From Ecdyonurus torrentis (taxonomy: Eukaryota; Arthropoda; Insecta; Ephemeroptera; Heptageniidae), in assembly GCA_949318235.1 (NCBI GenBank), contig OX439131.1:32054323-32118322 (forward strand): DNA of 64,000 nucleotides, in the 5' to 3' direction. The notes beneath the pieces are model-generated. The model saw only the letters and a program-made list of their open reading frames with translations. It had not been told where the DNA came from and did not search any database. The translations under genes were made by a program, and so were the position numbers. Positions 39,316-52,292 of this stretch are shown here, one piece after another. How positions within the stretch are numbered: position 1 is the stretch's first letter; each line of letters starts with the position of its first letter.

Positions 39316-40639
39316 CTTTATTCCTAAACCATTTTAATATATAAATTTATGTCTTGTCTTTTAGTAGCAAGAACTTATTTTATTGACTGTTAGCAGTTAA
39401 TACGGTAACAGTCGTAACAACAAGTGTTCGTCTTATAATTTTTATTGCATGAATTTACCTGGACTTGATAAAAAAACATTTTAACGTAATTTTACATAAA
39501 CTGCCATGTATTCACTGTACAGCTCCTCTCCTCCCACAATAACTCATACGTTTTTCCATGCTATAGTATGCACTTACGTATCATTTTTTGTGAAAAGAGG
39601 TGTATAGTACTATACTGTACACAGGATCGCGATAAGATATTTTACCATTTAAATCCAGTGCGTGTTTGTCTCATTAGAATAACATTGCAAATTTTGCTCG
39701 AGTTTTTGAATAGTAAAAATTCTTATCATGGTCGTGTGTACATGCGTACATGTTATAATAGGAAGTGATTACGACATGGTCATAATAATTGTAACAATTT
39801 TTAATATTACCAATTAAAAATATACCAACTTTTTTTTTTTAAACTTTTTGTTATACAACATTAAATACAATATCCTATTATTTTTTATTATATTTTTTTA
39901 ACAAAACTTTAACAAGATCTACATTTCAAAACTTAAATCTAAAATAGCAAACTTTTATAATGCTTTATTTTACAATAGAATTTGTATTGTTAAAACTATA
40001 TTAAAAGTGTTTATTTCTCAATCTTCTTATATAAACAAATAATAATAATAATACAAAAAAAGTAAATAATAATACAAGTAAAGACAAAAGTTTTAAATTA
40101 CATTGTTTTCATACATGAAGTGTTTTTAAAAGTTGGATTAAACTCAAGATGATAAATAAAATAGTGAAACAACAAGAAAGGTTTTTTTTTTCGCTTTCTA
40201 TTCTTGTTTTGTTAACATAACTTATAACATATGATATTTCAAATTGTATCTGTCACAATGAAGAAATAGCATTTTAACTTCACTTACAGAAAAAAAAAAT
40301 TGCATTTCAAATGCATATTTCCACATTTCAAATGCATATTTTCTCATTTCAAAGACTACAATAGAGTGAAAAAAAAAGTGAAAAAGTAACTTTAGATCAT
40401 CACTACTTTATTCATTTTGTGGAACTGTAGATATACTCGAATAAGGTCTATGTAAACTTTCATTATTGTAAAATGGAATTAGAAATATCGCAGCGGTAAT
40501 ATACATATATTTAAAATTAAATTTAGATCCATAAATCACAATATAAAGAAACTTTATTAAAAAAGTATAAAATTTGCTTTCTTTGTCTTTTAATGCAGAA
40601 TCTTACAAGACAATGGATTATTAGGGCATACCAACAGCG

Positions 40640-40679
<40 letters not shown>

Positions 40680-40838
40680 CATTTCCTCCTTTCTATGTGA
40701 CTCATAAAATAAGAAATTTTAAGAATATTTTTAATAAAGTTTAATGCAACTACTCCGCAAATAATTTTTAAATCAATAAAAAAATAACCTAAGATATTTA
40801 TTTTAGAGCATATTAAAGTGTGCATTCAAATGAAAATC

Positions 40839-40873
<35 letters not shown>

Positions 40874-40949
40874 TTTTCCTGCCTGAAAAAGTCATGTCGC
40901 ATATTTGCTGATATTTTAATTTCGCATTTTATTATTATTTACCTTACAG
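39316..40949. other. AT-rich non-coding stretch
   Basis: It contains a three-unit 21-bp minisatellite (40303-40355, unit CATTTCAAATGCATATTT plus 3 nt), a T-run (40646-40679) and (TTA)n at 40850-40872. A 66-codon frame at 39568 has no supporting signal. Confidence 0.5.
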
Positions 40950-41019
40950 GCTTACCGTGGATGTAAAGCTCACTAAATACACAACTTTCTTGGTAAACGT
41001 AGCGTTATTACTTAATGAG
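40950..41019 (+). CDS. Candidate 70-nt internal exon C of the exon A/B gene
   Basis: Acceptor TTATTATTTACCTTACAG and donor AATGAG|GTAAGC (strong) delimit 70 nt. Only one of three frames is open. It needs one base to finish the previous codon, exactly what exons A and B leave, giving Val then LTVDVKLTKYTTFLVNVALL and LNE. The exon ends in phase 0. Alternating hydrophobic residues suggest beta strands of an extracellular domain, but this is only an impression. The family is not recognised. The next candidate in phase is at 51068. Confidence 0.45.
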
Positions 41020-41977
41020 GTAAGCTAAGCAAGGTGTAATTTTCAATTAAATGTACAAAATAAAAATAAAAGTAAAGAAAAAAATATGCTATAATAATTA
41101 ATGCTATAAATAAATATCATTCATATATAATTTTATAAGGTCTTTTGAGTTTTTTAATTAATAATTAAAATATTACGTAAGTTTATGTCTATTATAGCAC
41201 TCAACTGCTAGTGTATTTTTGTAATATACTGTATAAATAATAATAATAATAATATCTTGCTTTTGTTGAAAAATATTTATTTTTAATTTGATTCAAAAGC
41301 TAAAATGGTAGTTTGATTTATGTTATAATTTTTGATAGTTTTATTTTCTACAATTTTAATTTAATGCAATATATTATAGCAAGCTGTTAATTATCAGTAT
41401 TATCAGCACCAATATGCTATATTTTTCAACAATTATGTAAACTAATCTTGTATAGGATTTGTTTTATATTATATTTAATGTACAAATTTAAATAAATATT
41501 TTGTGATTATTATAACTTTGTGACAATAACTAACATTGTACTTACAATAATTAGTTCAATTTAAATGTATAAGCAAAAACGTTTAATAATTTAAATATTA
41601 AAACAATTATCTAATTATATCAAGACAAAACATAATAAACATTAAATAATTTTAATGATTTAAATTACATAATTACCGATGTATAAATGTAAGTATCAAT
41701 TAAACCAAAAGCATTTTATGTATTATTAAAATGGGCATTGTTACCCCCCTTTTGTAATTAATATTTTGTACGTATAGTAAAACAAGCAATTAATATATTG
41801 AACTGTTGTTGTATATTACATTCATTATTATGGTGGATTTTACATGTTTGAACAATTAATATAGAATAAATAGAATGTAATAAACTTAAAAATGGGACAA
41901 TTAATTATGTTCAATTCATTTTGAACATAAGATCTAGGAATATATTTTTATAGTGTTTACAAAGTACACACACACAC

Positions 41978-41979
<2 letters not shown>
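41020..41979. other. AT-rich non-coding stretch
   Basis: No gene or repeat of note is seen apart from short (AAT)n patches. Confidence 0.5.

Positions 41980-42060
<81 letters not shown>
41980..42060 (+). repeat. (TA)n microsatellite, about 81 bp
   Basis: It is preceded by a short (CA)n and directly abuts the left inverted repeat of the SINE cluster. Confidence 0.97.
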
Positions 42061-42061
<1 letters not shown>

Positions 42062-42180
42062 CGACACACAAAGTAGGTATCTGACTTCCTCGCGATACGC
42101 ACAATATACGTATTAGAAAATCTCGCCGTACGCACAAATAATTAGGCATCAGACAATCTCGCGAGTAATTTTCCATATAA
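42061..42180 (-). repeat. Left inverted repeat of the SINE-containing cluster
   Basis: From GCGACACACAAAGTAGGTAT onward, this is the near-exact reverse complement of 43122-43208 for about 85 bp, and similarity to the right-hand repeat units continues a little further. Its minus-strand translation therefore repeats the peptide found at 43135 on the plus strand, a mark of the repeat rather than a gene. Confidence 0.85.
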
Positions 42181-42583
42181 CATGCTGGCAAAAATGTAAT
42201 ATACGACGAATTAAATTAAAAATAAATAACATTTAATAATTGAAAATGTCTTATTTTTATTTTACACAAAATATTTCTTTAGTAATTTTACAGAACCTTA
42301 AATTAAATAATATATAATATATTTATTATAATATAAGTAATAAATTATTATTATTATTATTTTAGGTTTGAAAATATAAATTTTTAAAACAAATTTCTTG
42401 TTGTTTATATATTAAAATTTATATATTTTAATATATTAATTATACGTAAAACTAAAATAAGAAGACATATTTAAAAAAATGGAAATGTAAAATATTAAAA
42501 AAAAATACATATTATTATTACATTTTATTAATACTATAAAAAATATTTATTTTTTAATTAAATTTTATTTTTTAAAAGTATAA

Positions 42584-42692
42584 GGTAGCGTAATGGTTAA
42601 CGCAGTGGTCTGGGAAACCAAAGCTCCGGGTTCGAGTCAATGTCAGTTTACTGCTTATATAACACGGTGTAACACGAAAGCCAAACCCTTTC
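42584..42692 (+). mobile_element. tRNA-derived SINE, copy 1 (internally deleted)
   Basis: It begins GGTAGCGTAATGGTTAACGC (A box) and reaches the B box GGTTCGAGTC. About 23 bp are then missing relative to copy 2. It resumes with the same tail, TCAGTTTACTGCTTATATAA to GAAAGCCAAACCCTTTCA. Confidence 0.8.
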
Positions 42693-42883
42693 ATTAAACT
42701 TCCCGTGTTAAAATAGGCATTAAATTACAAACTCTCATAACTGCCCTCTACGTGGAGGCATAGCTCGCAAGAGCACCCGCCATGACTGCTTAGCAGTTTA
42801 AACTGTCGCGCCAACGAAGGCACGCGCATGGCAAGCAGCGAAAGCTGACTATATATGAGCAGTGAATGATGTTGGAAAGGAAG

Positions 42884-43023
42884 GAATCTCGGTAGCGTAA
42901 TGGTTAACGCAGTGGTCTGGGAAACCAAAGCTCCGGGTTCGAGTCCCGGTCGAGCCGAATTCCTTTTCAATGTCAGTTTACTGCTTATATAACACGGTGT
43001 AACACGAAAGCCAAACCCTTTCA
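42884..43023 (+). mobile_element. tRNA-derived SINE, copy 2 (intact head)
   Basis: The head folds like a tRNA: D-stem GCGT/ACGC, anticodon loop CTGGGAA (anticodon GGG, so Pro-like), and T-arm CCGGGTTCGAGTCCCGG with perfect A and B boxes. The acceptor stem pairs only partly (ATCTCGG against TCGAGCC). A unique tail of about 60 bp follows and is shared with copy 1. This is the anatomy of a SINE with a Pol III promoter, not a working tRNA gene. Minus-strand frames here (RPGLEPGALVSQTTALT) are by-products. Confidence 0.82.
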
Positions 43024-43099
43024 GTATTAAAAGCATTTTAATACACAAAATATATTTACATTTCAAGTATTTATGTAGAAAATCCTCTTCGGCTGTACG

Positions 43100-43280
43100 A
43101 TACCTATTTTGTGTAAAATAGAGATACCTAATTTGTGCGTACGGCGAGATTTTCTAATACCTATATTGTGCGCATCGCGAGGAAGTCAGATACCTACTTT
43201 GTGTGTCGCGGCGAGATTGTGAGATACCTATTTTGTGTGGCGCGGCGAGATTGTGAGATACATATAATAGCCGCGAGACC
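43100..43280 (+). repeat. Right inverted repeat made of 34-bp tandem units
   Basis: Five degenerate units of about 34 bp start GAGATACCTATTTTGTGTG and carry a GGCGAGATT core. The third to fifth units are most alike. Part of this array (43122-43208) is the inverse of 42061-42150. A short (TA)n follows at 43284-43300. Confidence 0.8.
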
Positions 43281-43324
43281 GTCGATATATATATATATAC
43301 GTAAGAGGGGTGAAACATTGTGTA

Positions 43325-43458
43325 ATGTACTGTAAAGCTCTGGCCAAAAGTTCTCGAACGATTTGCATAGGCAACCCGCAACCACACTATGTTATCTTTA
43401 TGCGAAAACGCAGGGGCCGCCGCTGCCCCGTTCGGGAACTTTTGGCCAGAGCTGTACA
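43325..43458. mobile_element. Tc1-like terminal-repeat MITE, copy 1
   Basis: The inverted ends AGCTCTGGCCAAAAGTTCTC and GGAACTTTTGGCCAGAGCT have adjacent TGTAC/GTACA sequence. CTGGCCAAAAGT-type termini and TA targets are known from Tc1/mariner elements. The interior is GC-rich (GGGGCCGCCGCTGCCCCG) and non-coding. The left end has an extra TGTAA-like insertion. Confidence 0.75.
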
Positions 43459-44437
43459 TTAAAAAAAACTTAAATCTTTTTACAAAATAATTTATTTAAT
43501 TTTAAATATGTAATAATTAATATTTATGTATTATTATTATTATTGAAAAAGAAGTTTTAATGTTGAAGAGGGTAATGCTGTTAAGTATCATAATATAATG
43601 AGTCATTAAAACAATGAACTGATATCTAAATTTGATAAAACCTTATCATACATTTCTTTTTTTATATATTCTCTGAAGGGAAATTTTTACTAATTGGTCA
43701 GATATCGACCGAGTCAATTAACAAACAAATTTAAATAGCGCATCATTAAAGTTTCCCTTTAATATCCATGACTTTTTAAGTACTTAGGTAAGCCATTGAT
43801 CAATACAAAAATACTCGTCGATAAAATTGAATGCAATTTATTTTACTGCTTCCTTCTAACCTTAATACTTATTGGAAAATAAAACATTAAATCCTAACAA
43901 TGTATTTTACATCAAACATACTGAATAGTTGATCTATTTTTCCAATAACGTCTACTTTTACAAATAAAATACAGAGTATTAAATGGCATTGTTTTATTAA
44001 AGTCAGAGTCAGCTTAAATTGATTATATTCATATAATAAAGCACACGTTTTGTTTTAATTTTTGAACTTTTAGGGAGAGAGAGAAAGAGAGTATGCTACA
44101 CTATTTCGTTAGTTTAGATTTGTTGTTTTGTCAATATTCACACATGGTCTAACGTTTGTTTTTTAGAAACCTTATAGTTATAAATTGTTGTGTAAAGTAT
44201 GTAAAAAAAATTAAAGAATTAGTTCAAATGTAACAAAAAGTTAAAAATTTGGTTTGTTTGTGTACTTAATTAAAATTTCAAAATTCCAAACTTAAGTATA
44301 ATTGTGTGTAAGTGTGTGTGACTTAAATTGATTTTAGAGAGAGAGAGATAGAGAGAGAGGAAAAATTACTTCCAATAATCGTTTTTTATTGTTACGTAAA
44401 ATCGTTTTGAATCGTTGTCTATTAACAAAAACATTTT
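43459..44437. other. AT-rich non-coding stretch
   Basis: No gene is supported. Short GA patches occur near 44080 and 44338-44360. Confidence 0.45.
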
Positions 44438-44764
44438 ATGTTCGCACTATTTGTTACAATTAAAAAAAATTACTTCAACTTATGTATTGATATAGCTATA
44501 CAAGAATCAAGGTCCATATATAAGAGGTTAGTTGCTCCGGGAAAAGTTTTGGCCAAGGTCCCGCAGCTTAAAGAAATTCACCAAAGACGTCACATCGCCA
44601 CTTACAATTTTGTTTACCTTATCAGTGACGTAGCTGGTGAACGGCATCGTATTGGCTTAGAACCAAGTACAATCCATCGCAAAATGAAATCGAATGCACG
44701 AGTTTTGTGCTGCGCTCAACTTCTTTATGATAGGGACCTTGTACAAGAATTAACAATAAAATAA
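44438..44764 (+). CDS. Unrecognised 108-codon ORF in a GC-richer block
   Basis: The frame runs from ATG 44438 to TAA 44762-44764, with AATAAA overlapping the end. From about codon 20 the DNA is far richer in G+C than its surroundings and codon use is mixed (many C- and G-ending codons), as in real coding DNA. Recognisable stretches read KVLAKVPQLKEIHQRRHIAT, then YNFVYLISDVAGERHRIG, then RVLCCAQLLYDRDLVQELT. I do not recognise a family. The first 20 codons look like AT-rich filler, so the true exon may start at an internal acceptor (for example the TACAAG near 44502 or the CCGCAG near 44566). A 40-codon minus-strand frame overlaps. It could be a gene's last exon or a transposon relic. Confidence 0.35.
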   Translation: MFALFVTIKKNYFNLCIDIAIQESRSIYKRLVAPGKVLAKVPQLKEIHQRRHIATYNFVYLISDVAGERHRIGLEPSTIHRKMKSNARVLCCAQLLYDRDLVQELTIK

Positions 44765-45240
44765 GTGAATTACAGACAATACATACAACTATACCACAAG
44801 AATTGATTGAAATATTAATGTGTAAATTTTGAATATAATACTTAATTTATCATTTATTTTTAAAATATTAACCACCTCTTTTTTAAACCAATAATATATT
44901 GTTTAAAGATAAAAGACAAGACTACTAGGTATGTGGTGTATTTTATTTGTAGTTAATATTTTGTTGAGTAAAAGATACAAATAAAAATAAATTAATTTGA
45001 ATAATTTAGTTAAAAATAAAGTTAATGAATATTTTTTGTATATCAACTCTTCTTTGTATATTTAGAAAATGATTTTAGTGATTTTTAAAGTAATAGTTAT
45101 GTGAAAAAAATAAATGTGATCGTAAAAATTTATTAATTTAAGGTTAGTATAATGTGTTACGTAACTACTTTATGTAATGCAGAAATAGAAATGTCAAGTA
45201 GCTGTCAATATATGCAATTTGTGCAGTCACCCACTTTCTA
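44765..45240. other. AT-rich non-coding stretch
   Basis: No supported feature. Confidence 0.5.
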
Positions 45241-45246
45241 TTTGCA

Positions 45247-45429
45247 GTGAGATCCCATGCAATTCTACTGTCAGTTGACTTTCAATATAATGGGTTGTCT
45301 CTCTTTGATTTTGTTCTCGGCTTCTATGTATATCTCATTATTTATTTGTGCATAACTAATGTAAAGCCTTTTTACGTGTATTTCCATTATCTTCCATTAC
45401 GATTGTGGAAATTTAATGAACGTATATAA
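45247..45429 (+). CDS. Weak candidate terminal exon with a membrane-like segment
   Basis: A good acceptor (CACTTTCTATTTGCAG at 45247) is followed by a frame open to TAA at 45427-45429, starting RSHAILLSVDFQYNGLSLF and containing FVLGFYVYLIIYLCIT, which could be a membrane helix. Hydrophobic Phe/Tyr/Ile-rich frames are also common by chance in AT-rich DNA. It does not fit the phase left by exon C. Confidence 0.18.
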   Translation: MRSHAILLSVDFQYNGLSLFDFVLGFYVYLIIYLCITNVKPFYVYFHYLPLRLWKFNERI

Positions 45430-45539
45430 ATATTGATAAAAAGCAAGCCAGTAATATAGCTTAACTTTAACGTTACGGAAATATGTTTTTTTTTTCTTTG
45501 GTTTGTTTTGATTGATTTAAAACTCGGTGATTCAAACAA

Positions 45540-45690
45540 TTTCAATTTCAAACAAATTCAATGGCTAGTGTAACCCCTGCAGGTTTAGATGTGTATGCAA
45601 CCTGCACAACATATCTGCCCGACATTTTGCCTACACACGCAGGCGCTTAATGGGGGCTGATTCTGTATTGAATTGAATTTTCAATTTAAT
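45540..45690 (+). mobile_element. Dispersed repeat related to 5368-5445, with TTGAATTGAA tail
   Basis: The stretch CTGCAGGTTTAGATGTGTAT to CTACACACGCAGGCGC aligns in order with the repeat at 5368-5445. Here it is followed by GGGGGCTGATTCTGTATTG and AATTGAATTTTC, a retroelement-type ending. Confidence 0.5.
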
Positions 45691-46202
45691 TTAAAATAAT
45701 ATGTGATAAGTAATAAAACTTATTTACAATTTCATGTTTCCCGTGACATTTGGTGGAAAATAACAACAACAAAATACCTTAATAATTCTCATACATCATG
45801 TCAACATACTCCTCCTCTAATGGATTATTTTTGTAAAGAATGAATGAAATATTGACAGAATGACATTTTATTTTATTGTTTTTACTTTTTTATGAGACAA
45901 CAAGAGTTTTTTGAAAGAGCTTTTTGACAATTTACGCCATTTGAAGTTTTGTTATATATATACAAAACATATCATGTTCCTTTCAATATTTTATCATACT
46001 CGTATATAGAATAATATACATTTTTTAATGAATACAATCTCACTTGTTTTAATTTTAATGAAAACTGATGTTAAAATATATTTATATATAAAATATACTG
46101 TAAGACAATACGTTATTTCTTTTCTTATTGAAGCTTCAATTATTTGAAACACTCCCATGATTTTGTGTTAATTTTTATATCATATCTCCGTATATTATAC
46201 AT

Positions 46203-47233
<1,031 letters not shown>

Positions 47234-47546
47234 ACTATAGGGTGTATGCGGATGACGTCATATTTATTGCACTTGGAGGCCATACTGGAGTAGTGAATAA
47301 CATTGCTCAGCATAGTACAAACTTCATTTCAGCCAATTTTCTTTGGGAAATCGGTTCATTTTTTATTATTGCTATTTTTCTCACATACTTGAGATAGTAA
47401 TTCAACATATTTACAGCATCAATGCTCTCAAAAATATTTCATAGTGTTTTTTAAACTGGCAAAATGAGTTATTTTCCTTTACCACCCATGTTATTGAGTT
47501 ATCCAACATAGCGTTGACATTAACATGAATGCATAGACCCTATAGT
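47234..47546 (-). mobile_element. Non-autonomous inverted-repeat element, family 2, copy 2 (complete)
   Basis: The termini are ACTATAGGGTGTATGCGGAT on the left and ATGCATAGACCCTATAGT on the right. The whole matches 4551-4854 in reverse orientation. TGACGTCA is at 47253-47260. No coding capacity. Confidence 0.8.
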
Positions 47547-49069
47547 ACTGTATAAACTAGCATTTGATTAAATTTAAAATTTTGATATAATAAACAAATT
47601 AATTATCTCGTATGTTTCAAATTGATTGAAAGCAAGAATGGCTAAACCTGCCACCTGCCAGTAATAAAAAAAGTTTTCATATTGTATTCTTGTACCAAAT
47701 ATAAGAAAATATTGGCAAAAATTTATATAAAAATAACTTCGATATTAAAAATTCCAAGATTAACAACTAATTAAATTTAAATTAAAATTGTAATAATAAT
47801 GTCCTTTATTATTTTCTTGCTTTATTAAAAATAAATTAAATGTGCATTAAAGTGAGTTACATAATGTTTATAATTAACTTTCAAACATTATTTGTGGATA
47901 TCCAAGAAACTTAAAATTGTGGCTGATATTTTTTTGATACGTTTATTAAAATTTTATTTCTGTTTAAATTACTTTCTTTCAATGAGGAAAACTTTATTAG
48001 ATTACAAATTATGTATAAATCAATATTTAGGACCAATAATAACAAATCCTTATATAATAATATAGTAATAAACTGTTTAAATTAATCACCTTACACGCAT
48101 GCTGATTTCAGTGACAGAAATCCATTACATAGAATTTTACAGTTATCGTTATTATACAAACCTGTCTTATTTTATTATTATTATTTATAATAATAATTTG
48201 CTCTGCTTCAATTCTTTCATTGTAAGTTACATTTTTATAAAAAAATATTATAATTTCAAATAATTTGATACGTTTTTACAAAAAAATTCCTTCAAAACGT
48301 AAAAAAAAGTACAAAATAGTCGATTTTTTGTGAAATAGTCGCTAAGCTCAAAATAGTCAAAAATAGTCAATTTTTTTATTGGTTTAAAATGCCCCATTTG
48401 TTGAGATCGGTGGAGATATGAAATAAAACCAGCAATAGTTGACATAATGACAATAGTAGAAAAACTATTTTTGCGCTCTCTAATTATAACATATAAAATA
48501 ATGAAATAATTCTTTAACTATAATTACAAATAATAATTCTCCTTTCTATTGCTTAATTATCATTCACAAGGAGCGAAAAAAAAATTAGATATTAATTAGA
48601 CGATTTTCTTCTTGTAATATATAATTTCAATTCCCAGGCATTGTCACATATTTTTCTCAATACTTTGTAATTTAATCATTGAAATGAGATTACATTTTTT
48701 GTAGTAATATTATTTACACATTAGCATCAAAACATGTTCTTAATGTAAATATTACATGAAATTTTTTAAAAAATTTTAACTTAAAAATTAAAAAAAAAAA
48801 AAAATCATTGAGTCAATTGAGTCAGAGTACTGGAACGGTATCAATGTACTTTACGTAAGAGTTTATATACTAATAACTAACTATTTTATTTATATAATAT
48901 AAGAGTAATCTTATCAATCCTGTCATGACCACAAAGTATATAAACTTATAAGTATGTATATATACATACACTCAAGTTACCTTGGTACTGTAAGCTTACA
49001 ACGTGGTAGATATTGACTTTGTTAGTTTGACGATGCAAACATTATTATTATAACTAGAACGATCTTTTG

Positions 49070-49111
<42 letters not shown>

Positions 49112-49577
49112 CTATTTGTATACTTTCTTGTTACTTTGTAAGAATAGAATTACATTTTCTTTCCCTTTACATGTGACATTGATTATATAGTAAGGAAATA
49201 TACATAATAATATAAAGAAAAGTAAACTTATACATTTTAGGTAAATAATGTTTTGGATATATGTAACCGTGATTTACTTGTGATGTTTACTCTTTGATAC
49301 TTGAATATATTACAAAATGTTTTCTGATTATTAGGAAAATTGTTTCTATTATTAAATTTTATACTAAGCATAATAGAGTTTTGGTTTAGAATGTTGATAG
49401 TACATAATGAAGTGATAAGATGAGATGATTATGTAACCTCTCTATATACATTAATATAGTAATGTTAAAACATCAAATAGCAACAGAACGTAACAAAGCA
49501 TCAAAAGAGTTACATAAACTCTAATGATAAAAGTTACAAAAAATCAATTAAAATGATATTTATCCTATTATGTCAAT
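47547..49577. other. AT-rich non-coding stretch
   Basis: It contains a few AAAATAGTC-like repeats (48315-48370) and a (CT)n at 49073-49108. No gene is supported. Confidence 0.5.
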
Positions 49578-49687
49578 GGACCACTTGCAATGAACGAACT
49601 ATTTAAAGTAAAATTAAAATTTCTTAATGAATTTTTAAGGAAAAATCATAAATAAAACTTAAAAAAATGCTTCATTACAAGTGGTAC
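49578..49687. mobile_element. Possible small inverted-repeat element (110 bp)
   Basis: GGACCACTTGCAATGAA on the left and TTCATTACAAGTGGTAC on the right are inverted with two or three mismatches. The interior is AT-rich. It is a single copy here, so it is tentative. Confidence 0.45.
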
Positions 49688-51067
49688 ATCGACAGACAGA
49701 ATAATTAACAAAATTAACAAAATTTCAATACACAAAATATAAAAACCAAAAATATATATCTGTGACTTATTGCATTTGCAAAAATAGATGCTATATTTGA
49801 AAAGAGAATACTCGAACAATGTATATAATTTATATTTAAAAGTATATTTTAAATTTTACTTTAATATCTAATTACCATACAAAATTAAGCTTTTCCTGAC
49901 TTTTTTGTTATGATTTTTAAATGAGATATACTTCAATGACAATGATAGATAATACAACGACTTTTTTACGTTTATAATGTTGGTATTCATTTGCAACCGC
50001 AGACAAAAATGTAGTGTCAAAGAATGAATTCATTTACCATGAATTAAAGTTTATTTGAAACCCACAAAAAAGTAACCACACTCATCCATCTTTATTTCGT
50101 TCTCTTTAACAAAAAAAAAAAAAAAAAAAAAAAAGTTTACCGTAATAAAAAAAAATAACATAAATTATCATGAATTGTAAATTCTTCAGTGAGCTTATTA
50201 AAATTATATATTTAGTTCATACATATAAAGAAATTTTTAATATATTAAAATATATTATATAATTAAATAAGAAAGTATAATAAATTTATATTCATTAACA
50301 CAAAAATATAATATACAAAAAAAAAATTAAAACATGAATAAGTAAACAGTTGCGTCTAGACAAACTGAATTTAATTTTTAAGTAGGATTTCAAGTTCTAC
50401 TTTGATTTTTTTTATACTCTTTTGAAAAGCCTTTAAAAAAGATTTTATTTTATTTTTTCACTTTTTTGAAGACCTTTTTAGAAGATTTTCTCTCTTATAG
50501 CAATCACGTGTTAGATTCAAAAGTGTCGCTTTGTATTTTCTCTTTATGCTAGAAAATACACTAAGCACGTTCTTTGCAATCACATATAATATGAAAACCA
50601 AAATTTAGTTGGTATTATCAAACAGCAAAACTATAATGTAATAAAATAAAATATATTTCAAAACTTCCTTGCATGTTATGTATAATGCGTGTTTTATAGT
50701 AATGAAAATTGAAATTTTAATTAAAAATGTAATTAGCTTATGGTGTAAAATTTGTGTTACAATTTATACGTAAAGTTTTTAATAAAACTTTTGTTGTGAG
50801 AGGTTTCTTATTTTTGAAAAATGTTATATGTAAAAATCTTTCTTATTTTTGTATAATATTAAGAGATAGATATACTTTAATTACTTACAAGAAAATGAGT
50901 AAAATTACATATATGTTTCATTTACATTGTATTTACAACTTTTGTTAAGTTTATGTAAAAAATATTTTTGCTGTATAATGATACATAATACGGATCATTA
51001 TACATTATATATTATACATTTCAAATGACATTTTATTTATTTTTAAAGTATATGTTACTGTTAACAG
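49688..51067. other. AT-rich non-coding stretch
   Basis: An A-run lies at 50110-50133. The 64-codon frame near 50754 is Phe/Ile/Lys-rich and looks random. Confidence 0.5.
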
Positions 51068-51214
51068 CACTCTGGTAGAATGGCAGTTGCTTTTTTATTT
51101 CTTTATGCAATGCAACATATCAATGCAAATGGTATCGACCTACTTTACTTGAAGCCATATCAACTTGCTAAAATAACTATGATTTTTCATTTACTGACAG
51201 AAAAGCTTATAGAG
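51068..51214 (+). CDS. Candidate exon D, phase-compatible with exon C
   Basis: An acceptor ending TTACTGTTAACAG leads into a frame open in phase 0, the phase exon C leaves. It reads HSGRMAVAFLFLYAMQHINA, then NGIDLLYLKPYQLAKITMI and FHLLTEKLIE. A GAG|GTGACA donor lies at 51215; without it the frame stops at TAG 51224. The stretch is GC-richer than its flanks. Alternatively the internal ATG (51080) starts a small secreted peptide, since MAVAFLFLYAMQHINANG resembles a signal peptide. The family is not recognised. Confidence 0.3.
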
Positions 51215-52292
51215 GTGACATGTTAGTTTTAACACCTTTTTTTTATTCAAATTATTACAAGCAGGCTTATATTATTTTAAATGTATATTTTTGAAACATT
51301 AAATACTAATAATTTTATTCGTCTATATTTAACTTCGGTAACTTATCAATGTTCCATGAAAGTATTAAAAAAATAAGTGAAATACTGCTTTAATACATAT
51401 AGCACCTTATTGAAATTACACGTGATTAAAAAAAAATACTACAATAATTTATTATATTAATACCTAAAAAAGTATATTGCTTTTAATTTTTTTTATTGAA
51501 GTGTATTACTAATAAAATATTAAATTGGTTATAAAATTGTAGTATAAAATACATCATTAAGTAACTGAATTGGAAATTCAGCAAATCAGTTTTCTTTATT
51601 TATTTTAAAACATTATAAAAAAAAACTCGTATTTATTTCATTTAAAAATCCATAAATTTCTACTTCATAAAGCGCAGACAAAAATATTTAAATTCATTGA
51701 ATTTAAATATAGTCTATAAACAGTTTTTACACATCACTTATTAATATATTTCAATAAATATATTTAAAAATAAAAGTATAAATTAAAAACAATAGATTTT
51801 ACTTTTTCCCCCTCATCTAGAATTATCAACAATCCCCTCATCTCTTAATTTTTTTAATACTCTACCCGTCACATAAGAATTATTTTCTGATTGATTTGTT
51901 CTGATTTTATTTGATATATTAGGTGACATTGATTGAATATTTCTTGCTTTTTTAACGATTTTTTACCCTACTTACTAAAAGGATAGACAGAGATTGGTTG
52001 GGATGCCAACTTAAACAGATTATAGATTTCTAACTGCTGATGCCAGAACTGAGAAAAAAAAAAGAAGTAAGTAGAAAGAAATTTGCGATCTGGGAATTGT
52101 AGGAAAAAAAGATTTATGGCTAGGTAACAATCAAACTCACGTCCATTGCGTTACTTTTTCAATTCTCACTTCTCTTTAATGTGGTGAATAATGTCTGCTT
52201 CCCCATCTCTCTTTGCCTTGATCTGGTCTGTTTGAAGTAGGAAAAAATTTAAGTGAAAAAAGTCTGAATGCAAAATATTTTCTCATCTCTAG

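Noticed and set aside
42884..42960. Functional tRNA-Pro gene
   Set aside because: A and B boxes are perfect, but the acceptor stem pairs poorly and a shared non-tRNA tail follows in two copies, so it is a SINE.
42725..43066. 113-codon minus-strand ORF
   Set aside because: It reads through the SINE head in reverse (GLEPGALVSQTTAL), a pattern typical of tRNA-derived sequence.
42135..43335. Identical peptide [20 protein letters not shown] at two sites as a gene duplication
   Set aside because: It is the translation of an inverted DNA repeat that contains no start or splice signals and carries tandem 34-bp units.
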